Shown: positions 32,947 through 45,016 of the stretch, one piece after another | How the letters are laid out: each line of letters starts with the position of its first letter | Numbering within the stretch: position 1 is the first letter of the stretch | NCBI RefSeq assembly: GCF_040812395.1 | Contig: NZ_JBFNXH010000016.1 | Coordinates: 1-64,000 of the forward strand | Direction of reading: 5' to 3' | Length of the DNA stretch: 64,000 nt | Source of the DNA: Paenibacillus_E sp040812395 | Lineage (GTDB): Bacteria; Bacillota; Bacilli; Paenibacillales; NBRC-103111 | The notes under the pieces: model-generated | What the model was told of the DNA's origin: nothing | Database searches by the model: none | Seen by the model: the letters and a program-made list of their open reading frames with translations, nothing else | Program-made: the position numbers and the translations under genes

Positions 32947-33868
32947 TTCCCGTCATTTCCAAAAATTGATCCTCGAGCGATTTCGTCGTCGTACGAATGC
33001 CGTACACGTGAATGCCAGCCTCTACGAAGCGTTTATTCCACTCCGCAATCAGCTTCCTGTCAAGGTTCATGACCAGCTCACCGCCTTGAACGGCTGATTC
33101 CAGTTGAAGTGCTGATTCAGCAAGCAGTGCGGCTGCCTGCTCCATCGGCTCTACCTCAAAAGCAACTCGTTGCTGCCCCTCAACGTCAGCGAATTCCTTG
33201 ATCAGCCGAACATCTACCAGCTTCCCGTTCTGGATAATGGCGACACGGTCGCACATCAGCTCCATCTCCGAGAGCAGATGGCTGGACACGATGACGGAGA
33301 TCCCGTCCTCCCGGGTGAGCTTGCGCAAATGGTCGCGCAGCTCGCGGATACCGGCGGGATCAAGCCCGTTCGTCGGCTCATCCAGGATGAGAACGGACGG
33401 CTTATGCAGCAGCGCTTGCGCAATGCCGAGCCGTTGGCGCATGCCCAGCGAATAGGTTTTGACCTTATCGTGGATGCGGTTCTCCATGCCGACGAGCGTG
33501 ATTACTTCTTGGATGCGCTGCTCGTTGATGCCGGGAATCATTCTGGCGTAATGAACCAGATTATGATAACCGCTCAGAAACTTATACATTTCCGGGTTCT
33601 CAACGATGGCGCCAACATGCCGGATCGCTTGTTCAAAATGCGTTCGAATCGACTGCCCCCCGATCCGAATGTCTCCTTGCGTAATGGACATCAGCCCGAC
33701 CATCATCCGGATCGTTGTCGTTTTACCTGCACCATTTGGTCCGAGAAATCCGAAAACCTCTCCCCTTGGCACATCGAAGCTCAGGTTATCAATAATCGTT
33801 TTGGAACCGATGCGTTTGGTAATATGTTCAATCTGAACAATCGGCGTTTGCGATTCTGTTTGCGTCAT
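32930..33868 (-). CDS. ABC transporter ATPase (BcrA-type)
   Basis: 312 aa. Walker A GPNGAGKTT near residue 40, the BcrA-like degenerate signature YSLGMRQRLGIAQALLH near residue 140, Walker B VLILDEPTNGLDP, and the H-loop VIVSSHLLSEME. A C-terminal extension of about 80 aa follows, as in BcrA/CcmA-type drug and peptide exporters. It is coupled to the permease and divergent from a sensor kinase/response regulator pair, an arrangement often used for envelope-stress or peptide-antibiotic responses. That regulatory link is inferred. Confidence 0.93.
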   Translation of the reverse strand: MTQTESQTPIVQIEHITKRIGSKTIIDNLSFDVPRGEVFGFLGPNGAGKTTTIRMMVGLMSITQGDIRIGGQSIRTHFEQAIRHVGAIVENPEMYKFLSGYHNLVHYARMIPGINEQRIQEVITLVGMENRIHDKVKTYSLGMRQRLGIAQALLHKPSVLILDEPTNGLDPAGIRELRDHLRKLTREDGISVIVSSHLLSEMELMCDRVAIIQNGKLVDVRLIKEFADVEGQQRVAFEVEPMEQAAALLAESALQLESAVQGGELVMNLDRKLIAEWNKRFVEAGIHVYGIRTTTKSLEDQFLEMTGSDQIA

Positions 33869-34046
33869 GGAATAGCCTCCTTCGCGTTAATTACAGAGTA
33901 GTGTATACATTCTTCTCTTCGTTGTGGCACGGGCCACACAGAAGTCACACGGGAAGTCATATCGGATTATGACCGATCTCACTATGGCATTTGCTCTTTT
34001 TTAGGTACAATGAGTATACAAAGATGAACGATAAGGGAGTCCTACT

Positions 34047-35249
34047 ATGATACAAAGAAGACAATGGCATGGCGTGGAGTGGTCCCTTTTCATCGTTTTG
34101 ACCGGCTCGACGATGCTTTCCTTGCTTTATGTGCTTTTGCATATGAGCGAGTTTGAACATATCTCTATCTTTTTCATGATTGCCTCAATTCTCCTTTCTT
34201 ATGCCGCTCCTCTACTATTTTGGAGACCTAATTATATCAATGTCCCGCTCTATCCCTTAGCTGTCCTGCTTACGGGCGAGCCTCTACAAATCTATCTATC
34301 TTGGATGCAGCAAGAAGTCTACTTTATTATTAATTGCCCATTAATGGTCATTGGATTCCTCACTGATCGAAAAAATGCCTGGTGGATAGCCCCTGTCTTT
34401 CTCGTAGCCATGCCCGTCTCCTTTTTTTTCGTCCTTCATAATGGGATAAACATAGGGGAATTGTCTAGTGTGATCTTGAATTCCGTGCTCTTTTACGCGA
34501 TTGGACTCAGCTTGCAGCGTGTTGTCACATCGAATGAGAAGACGGAAAAGCTTTTAGCAGAAAATCAGCGTCAGTACCAGCTCATTCATGAGCAAAATAA
34601 TGCCCTGGAGCAGTATGCGAATCAAATTGAACAACTCACGCTGCTGGAGGAACGAAATCGCATGGCGCGAGAACTGCATGATACAGTTGGACACACGTTC
34701 ACTTCGGTCATCATGGGCATGGATGCCGTCTCCTATCTCATCGAAGCTGCGCCGGAAAAAGCGAAAGAAAAGCTTGATGTGCTTCGGAACGTGACCCGCA
34801 ACGGATTAGAAGAAGTGCGCAGCAGCATTCATCAAATGGTTCCGAGTGGCGACGACATGCTTCTGTCCCAGCAACTAACCCGGCTGGCCAATGAATTCGC
34901 CCTCCATACAGGAACCAAAATCTGCTTCAAAACAAACGGAAACGAGTTCGAAATTTCCAAACAGACCAAGCTTTCCCTAATCCGCTGTCTGCAAGAGTCT
35001 CTGACGAATGCCAAACGGCACGGCAGAGCTAACTCTGTTGAAATTAGTTTGACTTACGGGGATCATGAAGTCAGTTTGCGCATCGAAGATGACGGTATCG
35101 GTACCGAGCAGCTTAGAGCTGGTTTCGGCATTAACGCCATGCAGGAGCGAATCTCTGCCCTGCAAGGCACGCTGCAGGTAAGTTCAGCTTCAGGACAGGG
35201 CACCATCGTCTCCTGTTTGATTCCAGCTAGACGGATTCCCGCGTTGTAG
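34047..35249 (+). CDS. Sensor histidine kinase (NarL/DesK-type)
   Basis: 400 aa. Five or six N-terminal membrane segments (about residues 12-160) with no large extracellular domain, then a coiled linker, a HisKA_3 dimerisation domain with the phospho-acceptor His in RNRMARELHDTVGHTF near residue 210, and an HATPase domain (QESLTNAKRHGRANSVEI, then IEDDGIGTEQLRAGFGINAMQERI). The small-loop sensor suggests detection within the membrane. The partner is the LuxR-type regulator at 35436. A hairpin-repeat region separates the two genes. Confidence 0.93.
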   Translation: MIQRRQWHGVEWSLFIVLTGSTMLSLLYVLLHMSEFEHISIFFMIASILLSYAAPLLFWRPNYINVPLYPLAVLLTGEPLQIYLSWMQQEVYFIINCPLMVIGFLTDRKNAWWIAPVFLVAMPVSFFFVLHNGINIGELSSVILNSVLFYAIGLSLQRVVTSNEKTEKLLAENQRQYQLIHEQNNALEQYANQIEQLTLLEERNRMARELHDTVGHTFTSVIMGMDAVSYLIEAAPEKAKEKLDVLRNVTRNGLEEVRSSIHQMVPSGDDMLLSQQLTRLANEFALHTGTKICFKTNGNEFEISKQTKLSLIRCLQESLTNAKRHGRANSVEISLTYGDHEVSLRIEDDGIGTEQLRAGFGINAMQERISALQGTLQVSSASGQGTIVSCLIPARRIPAL

Positions 35250-35304
35250 CTCCCCGTTCTGTCCATGTGAAATGAGACATGATACAATGAGCTTATATTT
35301 GTAA

Positions 35305-35427
35305 ATGCTTACGAAGATAGTTTTGCTATAGCAAAACTCAGTTAATGCTTACGATGCCAGTTTTCCTTTCGGAAAACTCAGCCAATGCTTACGAAGATAG
35401 TTTTGCTATAGCAAAACTCTTAGGAGG
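35305..35427 (+). repeat. Three 40-bp hairpin units before the response regulator
   Basis: ATGCTTACGA occurs at 35305, 35345 and 35385, exactly 40 bp apart. Each is followed by a palindrome: AGTTTTGCTATAGCAAAACT at 35319-35338 and 35399-35418 (perfect 20-bp), AGTTTTCC-TTTC-GGAAAACT at 35359-35378. The last hairpin ends three bases before the AGGAGG site (35422-35427). Two similar units occur inverted between gltB and gltD, again right before a ribosome binding site. The hairpins lack T-runs and are unlikely to be terminators. Confidence 0.9.
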
Positions 35428-35435
35428 TCTCACCC

Positions 35436-36125
35436 ATGAGCACAACCCCATTAAAGCTCCTTCTGGTCGATGATCAGGATTTGATTAGAGAAAGTTTGCA
35501 TATTGTGCTCGACATGGATCCGGAGATTACCGTGGTTGGACTTGCGGAAAACGGCAATGCCGCCATCAAGCAGTGTGAAGAGCACCAACCGGACGTTGTC
35601 CTCATGGATATCCACATGCCCGTCATGGATGGCGTCGAGGCTACACGCCAAATTAAAGCTGCTTGGCCGCAGATCCGCGTCATTATCCTGACCACCTTTC
35701 AAGAAATCAGCTACGTCGTAGATGCTCTTGGCGCTGGCGCTGAGGGCTACCTGCTCAAAGCGATTCACCCGAAGGATCTAGCAGCAGGAATCAAGTGGGT
35801 GCATCAAGGCGGTACGCTCATCCCTCAGGACATCGCCAAAATGCTCGTTCAGCAAGCAAGAGGCATGCAGGAGGGATCCGCTCGTGATCCTGAAGCGAAA
35901 ACGAGTGCTGAAGAGCCTGTACGCACGGATGCATATGGACTGAGCGAACGCGAAGTCCAGGTTCTTCACTGTATCGCTGATGGGCTCAGCAACAAGGAAA
36001 TTGCCGAGAAGCTGTATTTGTCGGAAGGCACCGTCAAAAATTATATTTCCAGCATCTATTCCAAAATGGACGTGCGCGACCGCATCCAAGCCTCGAAAAA
36101 GGCGCATGAGGAAGGCCTGCTGTAA
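35436..36125 (+). CDS. LuxR/NarL-family response regulator
   Basis: 229 aa. The receiver domain has acidic residues LLVDDQD near residue 10, the phospho-acceptor Asp 58 in VVLMDIHMPVMDG, the Thr in VIILTTFQ, and Lys in GYLLKA. The C-terminal HTH is LSEREVQVLHCIADGLSNKEIAEKLYLSEGTVKNYISSIYSKM near residues 168-210. It is the partner of the upstream kinase and probably regulates the divergent ABC transporter; this is inferred from position. The ribosome binding site AGGAGG is preceded by repeated hairpins that could modulate translation or mRNA stability. Confidence 0.95.
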   Translation: MSTTPLKLLLVDDQDLIRESLHIVLDMDPEITVVGLAENGNAAIKQCEEHQPDVVLMDIHMPVMDGVEATRQIKAAWPQIRVIILTTFQEISYVVDALGAGAEGYLLKAIHPKDLAAGIKWVHQGGTLIPQDIAKMLVQQARGMQEGSARDPEAKTSAEEPVRTDAYGLSEREVQVLHCIADGLSNKEIAEKLYLSEGTVKNYISSIYSKMDVRDRIQASKKAHEEGLL

Positions 36126-36140
36126 CTTACGGACATAAGC

Positions 36141-36177
36141 AAAAGCCGCACTTCATTTGAAGTTGCGGCTTTCTTTT
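36141..36177. terminator. Bidirectional terminator after the response regulator
   Basis: AAAAGCCGCA with TGCGGCTTTC, inner ACTTCA/TGAAGT, T-run on the plus strand and A-run on the left. It lies between convergent genes. Confidence 0.88.
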
Positions 36178-36628
36178 ATTCAAACAGCTTTTCAATAAAT
36201 GACTTTTTTCTTTTTCGAATCTTGCTATAGCTTTTCACCCTCGAATAGGTTGCCGGTTCCTCGCTTGGAGCGGAAGGAGCGGTCAGCTCACTCGCTGATA
36301 ATTCTATCGCCTTCGGCTCATTTTCTTGCGAATTGTCCGGTTGGGTCTGCTCCAATCCTTTGGACAGCTCCAGATGGAGTTGTTGTTCAATTTGATACTT
36401 GAACTGCCGGAGCAACTGCTCTTGATGCTTATGCTGAGCTTGGAAATGCTCATGAAGCTGATCTTGAAGAGATTCCACTTGCCGACTGAGCAGCACGACC
36501 GCTTTTTGCAGAGAAATCAGATGTTGTGCGCCCATAAGCTCGTCCGTCCCAAACATCTGAACATCCTCCCCATTTTCAGCTAGCAGCGCATGCAGCTCAG
36601 CTGGTGTAATGAGCTCCTCTTTCTTCAT
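36176..36628 (-). CDS. Hypothetical coiled-coil protein (150 aa)
   Basis: Not recognised. The N-terminus (MKKEELITPAELHALLAENGEDVQMFGTDEL) could be a small helical domain. Residues about 40-92 form a Gln/His/Leu-rich coiled coil (VVLLSRQVESLQDQLHEHFQAQHKHQEQLLRQ), followed by a disordered acidic stretch and a very basic C-terminal segment (SYSKIRKRKKSFIEKLFE) that could bind membrane or nucleic acid. The binding site is GGGGAG, 7 bases from the ATG. No operon partner is visible. Confidence 0.65.
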   Translation of the reverse strand: MKKEELITPAELHALLAENGEDVQMFGTDELMGAQHLISLQKAVVLLSRQVESLQDQLHEHFQAQHKHQEQLLRQFKYQIEQQLHLELSKGLEQTQPDNSQENEPKAIELSASELTAPSAPSEEPATYSRVKSYSKIRKRKKSFIEKLFE

Positions 36629-37025
36629 GTGCTCTCCCCTTCATCCGCCCGATATTGGCTAATTGTTATTCAAGCATACAGCCTATTTTCTCTATTGTAC
36701 ATGAACCTTGTCAAATGTTCATCCTCTGAATCCATTTGACTCCAAAACAAAGCCATCTCGCACGGGAAAACACTATGTTCCATGAACAGCAAAAAGCAGC
36801 GGAGCCTCGATCCAGGGCAGCTCCACCGCGTTTCTTTCACGGATCCAAACAGTGGTTCCTTAGAAATGGCTGACCGTTTCGAACCCCCTCTTTATCGCGC
36901 TGCCTTTCATTCCGTTGGCATGGGTTCGGGATTGTCCAGAAGCCTCCCAACGCGCTTGAATCCTGGGCGCGCGCTGCTTCGCCGGCGCATGGCGGCAGTC
37001 AAACCCCACAGACTACGCTATGAAG
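36629..37025. other. Non-coding stretch before repeat copy B
   Basis: No credible gene. It contains a possible imperfect stem around 36800-36832 (AGCGGAGC...GCTCCACCGC). CGCCGGCGCATGGCGGC at about 36979 resembles, in opposite orientation, a stretch left of repeat copy A near 20010. Confidence 0.4.
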
Positions 37026-37206
37026 GCGGAACTACATTGCGTTATTCCCCTGAATAGTCGTAATTTAAGCAGCGAAGAGGAACTACGATGCGTTATATTG
37101 CTGCTTGCACGTTTATAACCCTTAATTTCCTATGAATAGCATACTGTTGTTCCACGAATTAACCATAAAAGCGAATATGACTCCCCATAGCGCACCCAAG
37201 TTCCGC
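37026..37206. repeat. F-F-R-R intergenic element, copy B
   Basis: Forward units GCGGAACTACATTGCGTTAT (37026) and GAGGAACTACGATGCGTTAT (37077), inverted units ending GTTCCAC (37155) and GTTCCGC (37206). The spacing is 51 and 51 bp; total 181 bp, the same as copy A although the sequence between the units is unrelated. It lies between the coiled-coil gene and the 3' end of gltD. Confidence 0.9.
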
Positions 37207-37276
37207 TTCCTTATGTCGGATAGGAAGAATACCTATCAAGGATAAGCAAATTTGTGCATATGCAGGTTAATTCGCG

Positions 37277-37324
37277 CAAAAAAAAGACTGCTTGCACATA
37301 GACATCGTCTACTTGCAAGCAGTC
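37277..37324 (-). terminator. Terminator of gltB-gltD
   Basis: GACTGCTTGCA and TGCAAGCAGTC (perfect 11 bp) with inner GTAGAC/GTCTAT, followed by T8 on the minus strand. Confidence 0.94.
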
Positions 37325-37335
37325 GTATTTGGAAT

Positions 37336-38820
37336 TTATGGCAAATTCGACGACCCCATCAAAAAACGATCGACTTCGCGAGCCGCTGCGCGGCCTTCGT
37401 TGATCGCCCAGACAACAAGGCTTTGACCGCGGCGCATGTCGCCGGCTGCAAAGACGCCATTCACATTCGTTGCGAATGTGCCGTATTCCGCCTTCGCGTT
37501 GGAGCGCTCGTCTTTGACGACGCCAAGTTGGTCCAGCACCGTATTCTCCGGTCCTGTGAAGCCCATGGCGATCAGCACCAGCTGCGCTGGATACACCTTC
37601 TCGCTGCCCGGCACTTCAATGGGCACGAATGCGCCCTTCTCATTCTTCTGCCACTCGATCAGAACTGTATGCAGCTCTTTCAAGTTGCCATTCTCATCAC
37701 CCACGAATTTCTTCGTGTTGATTAAGTACTGACGAGGATCATCGCCTTGCACCGCTGCCGCTTCCTGTTGGCCGTAGTCCACCTTGAGGACCTTCGGCCA
37801 TTCCGGCCAAGGATTGTTCGCCGGACGCGTTTCCAGCGATTTCGGCATAATCTCGAATTGCGTCACGCTCTTGCACTTATGACGTAAGGACGTCCCCACA
37901 CAGTCCGTTCCGGTGTCCCCGCCGCCGATGACAATCACATCTTTGCCTTCGGCAGAAATGAACTGCTGATCCGCGTGCTCGGAGTCCAGCAAGCTCTTCG
38001 TGTTTTTGCTTAGGAATTCCATCGCCAAATGAACACCGCTCAGCTCGCGTCCTTCAATGGGAAGGTCGCGCCCTTTCGTGGCTCCACCGCAAAGGACGAT
38101 CGCATCGAACTCCTCCTGCAGCTTTTCAATTGGATAGTTCACGCCAACGTGAGCGCCGGTTACGAACGTAATGCCCTCGGCTTCAAGCAAATCCACACGG
38201 CGCTGGACATACTTCTTATCCAGCTTCATGTTCGGGATGCCGTACATCAACAATCCGCCTACGCGATCTGCGCGTTCGAACACGGTAACCCAGTGACCGG
38301 CTTTGTTCAACTGCGCTGCTGCGGCGAGTCCGGATGGACCGGACCCTACAACGGCAACCTTTTTACCCGTGCGGACTTCCGGAGGCTCTGGCGTAATCCA
38401 GCCCTCGGCGAAGCCTTTATCGATGATGGCCTTCTCGATGCTTTTGATCGTAACCGGTGTATCTTTCAGGCCGACTGTACAGGACCCTTCACACGGTGCC
38501 GGACAGACACGCCCTGTAAATTCAGGGAAATTGTTCGTCTTGTGCAGACGATCCAATGCCTCTCTCCAACTCCCGCGATACACCAGATCATTCCATTCGG
38601 GGATCAGATTGTTCACCGGACAGCCTGCTGCCATCCCGCTAATCAGCTTGCCCGTATGACAAAAGGGAATGCCGCAATCCATGCATCTGGCGCCTTGCGT
38701 TTGCAGCTTCTCGTCCGTCAGCGGAGTAGCGAACTCCTTCCAATGGCCAATCCGCAGCAACGGAGCGGCTTCAGTCGCCACTTCACGGCTGTATTCCATA
38801 AAACCTGTTGGTTTACCCAT
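37336..38820 (-). CDS. gltD: Glutamate synthase (NADPH) small subunit
   Basis: 494 aa from the ATG at 38820 with binding site AGGAGG; the longer frame lacks one. It passes electrons from NADPH to the large subunit. Seen: N-terminal Cys-rich Fe-S region CMDCGIPFCH...GCPVNN (about 38-60) and CPAPCEGSCT, the FAD fold VAVVGSGPSGLAAAAQL near 150, the NADPH fold VIVIGGGDTGTDCVGTS near 290, and GDMRRGQSLVVWAINEGRAAA near 462. It follows gltB across a 100-base gap that holds two hairpin repeats. Confidence 0.97.
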   Translation of the reverse strand: MGKPTGFMEYSREVATEAAPLLRIGHWKEFATPLTDEKLQTQGARCMDCGIPFCHTGKLISGMAAGCPVNNLIPEWNDLVYRGSWREALDRLHKTNNFPEFTGRVCPAPCEGSCTVGLKDTPVTIKSIEKAIIDKGFAEGWITPEPPEVRTGKKVAVVGSGPSGLAAAAQLNKAGHWVTVFERADRVGGLLMYGIPNMKLDKKYVQRRVDLLEAEGITFVTGAHVGVNYPIEKLQEEFDAIVLCGGATKGRDLPIEGRELSGVHLAMEFLSKNTKSLLDSEHADQQFISAEGKDVIVIGGGDTGTDCVGTSLRHKCKSVTQFEIMPKSLETRPANNPWPEWPKVLKVDYGQQEAAAVQGDDPRQYLINTKKFVGDENGNLKELHTVLIEWQKNEKGAFVPIEVPGSEKVYPAQLVLIAMGFTGPENTVLDQLGVVKDERSNAKAEYGTFATNVNGVFAAGDMRRGQSLVVWAINEGRAAAREVDRFLMGSSNLP

Positions 38821-38830
38821 TGCGTTTATC

Positions 38831-38911
38831 TCCTCCTGAGAGTTTTGCTTTAGCAAAACTGGCATCGTAAGCATTAGCTGAGTTTTCGTAAGAAAACTTA
38901 CTTGTAAGCAT
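38831..38911 (-). repeat. Two hairpin units between gltB and gltD
   Basis: Read on the minus strand: ATGCTTAC (38904-38911), hairpin AGTTTTC-TTAC-GAAAACT (38881-38898), ATGCTTACGATGCC (to 38861), hairpin AGTTTTGCTAAAGCAAAACT (38841-38860), then CTCTCAGGAGG, the gltD ribosome binding site. The same unit occurs three times before the response regulator gene at 35436, in the same position relative to AGGAGG. Confidence 0.9.
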
Positions 38912-38922
38912 GTTCTGGAATT

Positions 38923-43515
<4,593 letters not shown>

Positions 43516-43633
43516 GTTGTGCAACCTTTCTTTTCTGGTTTTTGGACATGCTTTTTCCAATGTACGCTTTAAAGTGTTAAATTGCCGCTGCGCAACATTT
43601 TCTATTTCACCAGGATGTTAAGGAATGCTAGTT

Positions 43634-43691
43634 CTTGAAATAGTCACAATATTTTTTATATTATATTAACACTTGAAATAGTATAGTTCAA
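43634..43691 (-). promoter_or_regulatory. gltB promoter with repeated CTTGAAATAGT sites
   Basis: Minus-strand -35 TTGAAC (43686-43691) and -10 TAATAT (43663-43668), 17-base spacer. CTTGAAATAGT occurs at 43634-43644 and 43672-43682, the second lying inside the promoter spacer; an inverted CTATTTCA is at 43602-43609. These may be binding sites of a nitrogen regulator, not identified. Confidence 0.5.
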
Positions 43692-43922
43692 TTTAAAATT
43701 AGTTACGTTGAAAAGGTTTTCATACATTTCGTTTATTCCTAAGAAAAATCTGAGGCTGTGCCGCAGGTCCTTGTCTAAACCCATGCGCTTGAGCATGGGG
43801 AGGGAACTTGAATATGGGCTTCCAACCGCTATTAAAGTCGTGTTCCTTGAATGGACAAGGTGGTGCGAACACGCCTTTAAAGGCGGACGCTATCCACCTA
43901 TTCCCCATGCACAGCGATATCG

Positions 43923-44104
43923 GCGGAACTACGATGCCTTATTCCACGGCAAACTCCCTTTTCTCCCCCTGAAGCGGAACTAGGGTGCGTTAAATGAGCG
44001 AAAACCGTGCCTACAACCCAGCATTTCCTGCTCATAACGCACGGTAGTTCCGCGAAACGTCCCTACAACCGAAAATACCGCCTCATAACGCACCCACGTT
44101 CCGC
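43923..44104. repeat. F-F-R-R intergenic element, copy C
   Basis: Forward units begin GCGGAACTACGATGC (43923) and GCGGAACTAGGGTGCGTTA (43974); inverted units end TAGTTCCGC (44053) and CACGTTCCGC (44104), each preceded by CATAACGCAC. The spacing is 51 and 51 bp; total 182 bp. It lies between the gltB promoter region and the 3' end of the ydcF-like gene. Nothing else that I can name lies in 43700-43922. Confidence 0.9.
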
Positions 44105-44262
44105 TCACCCGTGCAAAAAGACGATCTATCGCAGATCGAGGCGGTTTTCCGATGATCCAAACCGCTGTGGCACTTCCGGATCTTCTAGTCCATCCTGTAA
44201 AGGATTTAAACATTCTTAATTGTTAAAAAAGGTAACCGCTCCCCCTTTCTTCATATAGTATG

Positions 44263-44307
44263 CAAAATCGTCGGATCGCCTGAATGGGAAACAGGTAACC
44301 CGACGAT
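44263..44307 (-). terminator. Terminator of the ydcF-like gene
   Basis: ATCGTCGG and CCGACGAT pair, with CCTG/CAGG inside, followed by TTTT on the minus strand. It lies just after the stop codon. Confidence 0.75.
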
Positions 44308-44318
44308 TCGCTGGCTGT

Positions 44319-44915
44319 TCAGCGGTAGCTCCCCAGTGCCCATTGTAGGGCAAATGCAGCAATTCCCGCACATTCGCGGAGCGTATAATACGTAAGTGCA
44401 AGCGGGCGAATCTGTACCGGTTCTACCGTGGCTCGAATGCCTAAACTGCGCGCCATAAGCGAAGCGCGGTAGGCATGGAACCCGTGAGTCACGATAACCG
44501 CTTTCTCCAATCCCTTTTCTTTCATAATTGCTCGACTATTGCGTAAATTCTCTATCGTGCTTCTCGACTTGTCCTCAACCAGAATCGCTGTTTCCGGAAT
44601 GTCCTTGTCCAGAAGGAATTTCTTCATCGTTTGCGCTTCGGATGGCTCACTCCCTCCAACCCCTCCCGTTACGATCAGGGTTGGCGCTAACCCGTTCCTA
44701 TAAGCCTCCACCGCGACATCAAGACGTTCGCGCATAGCCGGACTCGGCTTGCCTTCCCAAACCGCAGCTCCGAGAATAATCATGCAATCGCTTGGCGTTC
44801 CATGCGAAGTTTTCCAAATATAGCTAACCTTCCAGCTCATCAGAGAAAAATAAAGAGCGGCGGTTATGAACAACGCGGCAACGAACCAAAGGCATATTTT
44901 GAGTTGTTTTTTCAT
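44319..44915 (-). CDS. YdcF/SanA-family (DUF218) membrane protein
   Basis: 198 aa. One N-terminal membrane segment (ICLWFVAALFITAALYFSL, about 6-25), then the DUF218 domain: DCMIILGAAVWEGKPSPAMRERLDVA, LIVTGGVGGSEPSEAQTM, IPETAILVEDKSRSTIENLRNS and VIVTHGFHAYRASLMARSLGI. Family members such as E. coli SanA and YdcF are linked to envelope integrity; the biochemical activity is uncertain. It is monocistronic and divergent from the HD-domain gene. Confidence 0.9.
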   Translation of the reverse strand: MKKQLKICLWFVAALFITAALYFSLMSWKVSYIWKTSHGTPSDCMIILGAAVWEGKPSPAMRERLDVAVEAYRNGLAPTLIVTGGVGGSEPSEAQTMKKFLLDKDIPETAILVEDKSRSTIENLRNSRAIMKEKGLEKAVIVTHGFHAYRASLMARSLGIRATVEPVQIRPLALTYYTLRECAGIAAFALQWALGSYR

Positions 44916-45016
44916 ACCCTCATGATAGCAAACTTTCTATGTTTCATGCTATGATAGCTAATACCGCTGCAAGGGAACGTGCATCCAGATTTTCACAGCC
45001 TAGGAGGATCTCAGTT

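Noticed and set aside
35305..35427. Hairpin repeats as terminators of the kinase gene
   Set aside because: They lack T-runs on either strand, and the next ribosome binding site follows directly, so transcription is expected to continue.
44216..44401. 61-aa minus-strand frame overlapping the end of the ydcF-like gene
   Set aside because: It overlaps the gene in another frame, covers its terminator, and has no binding site.
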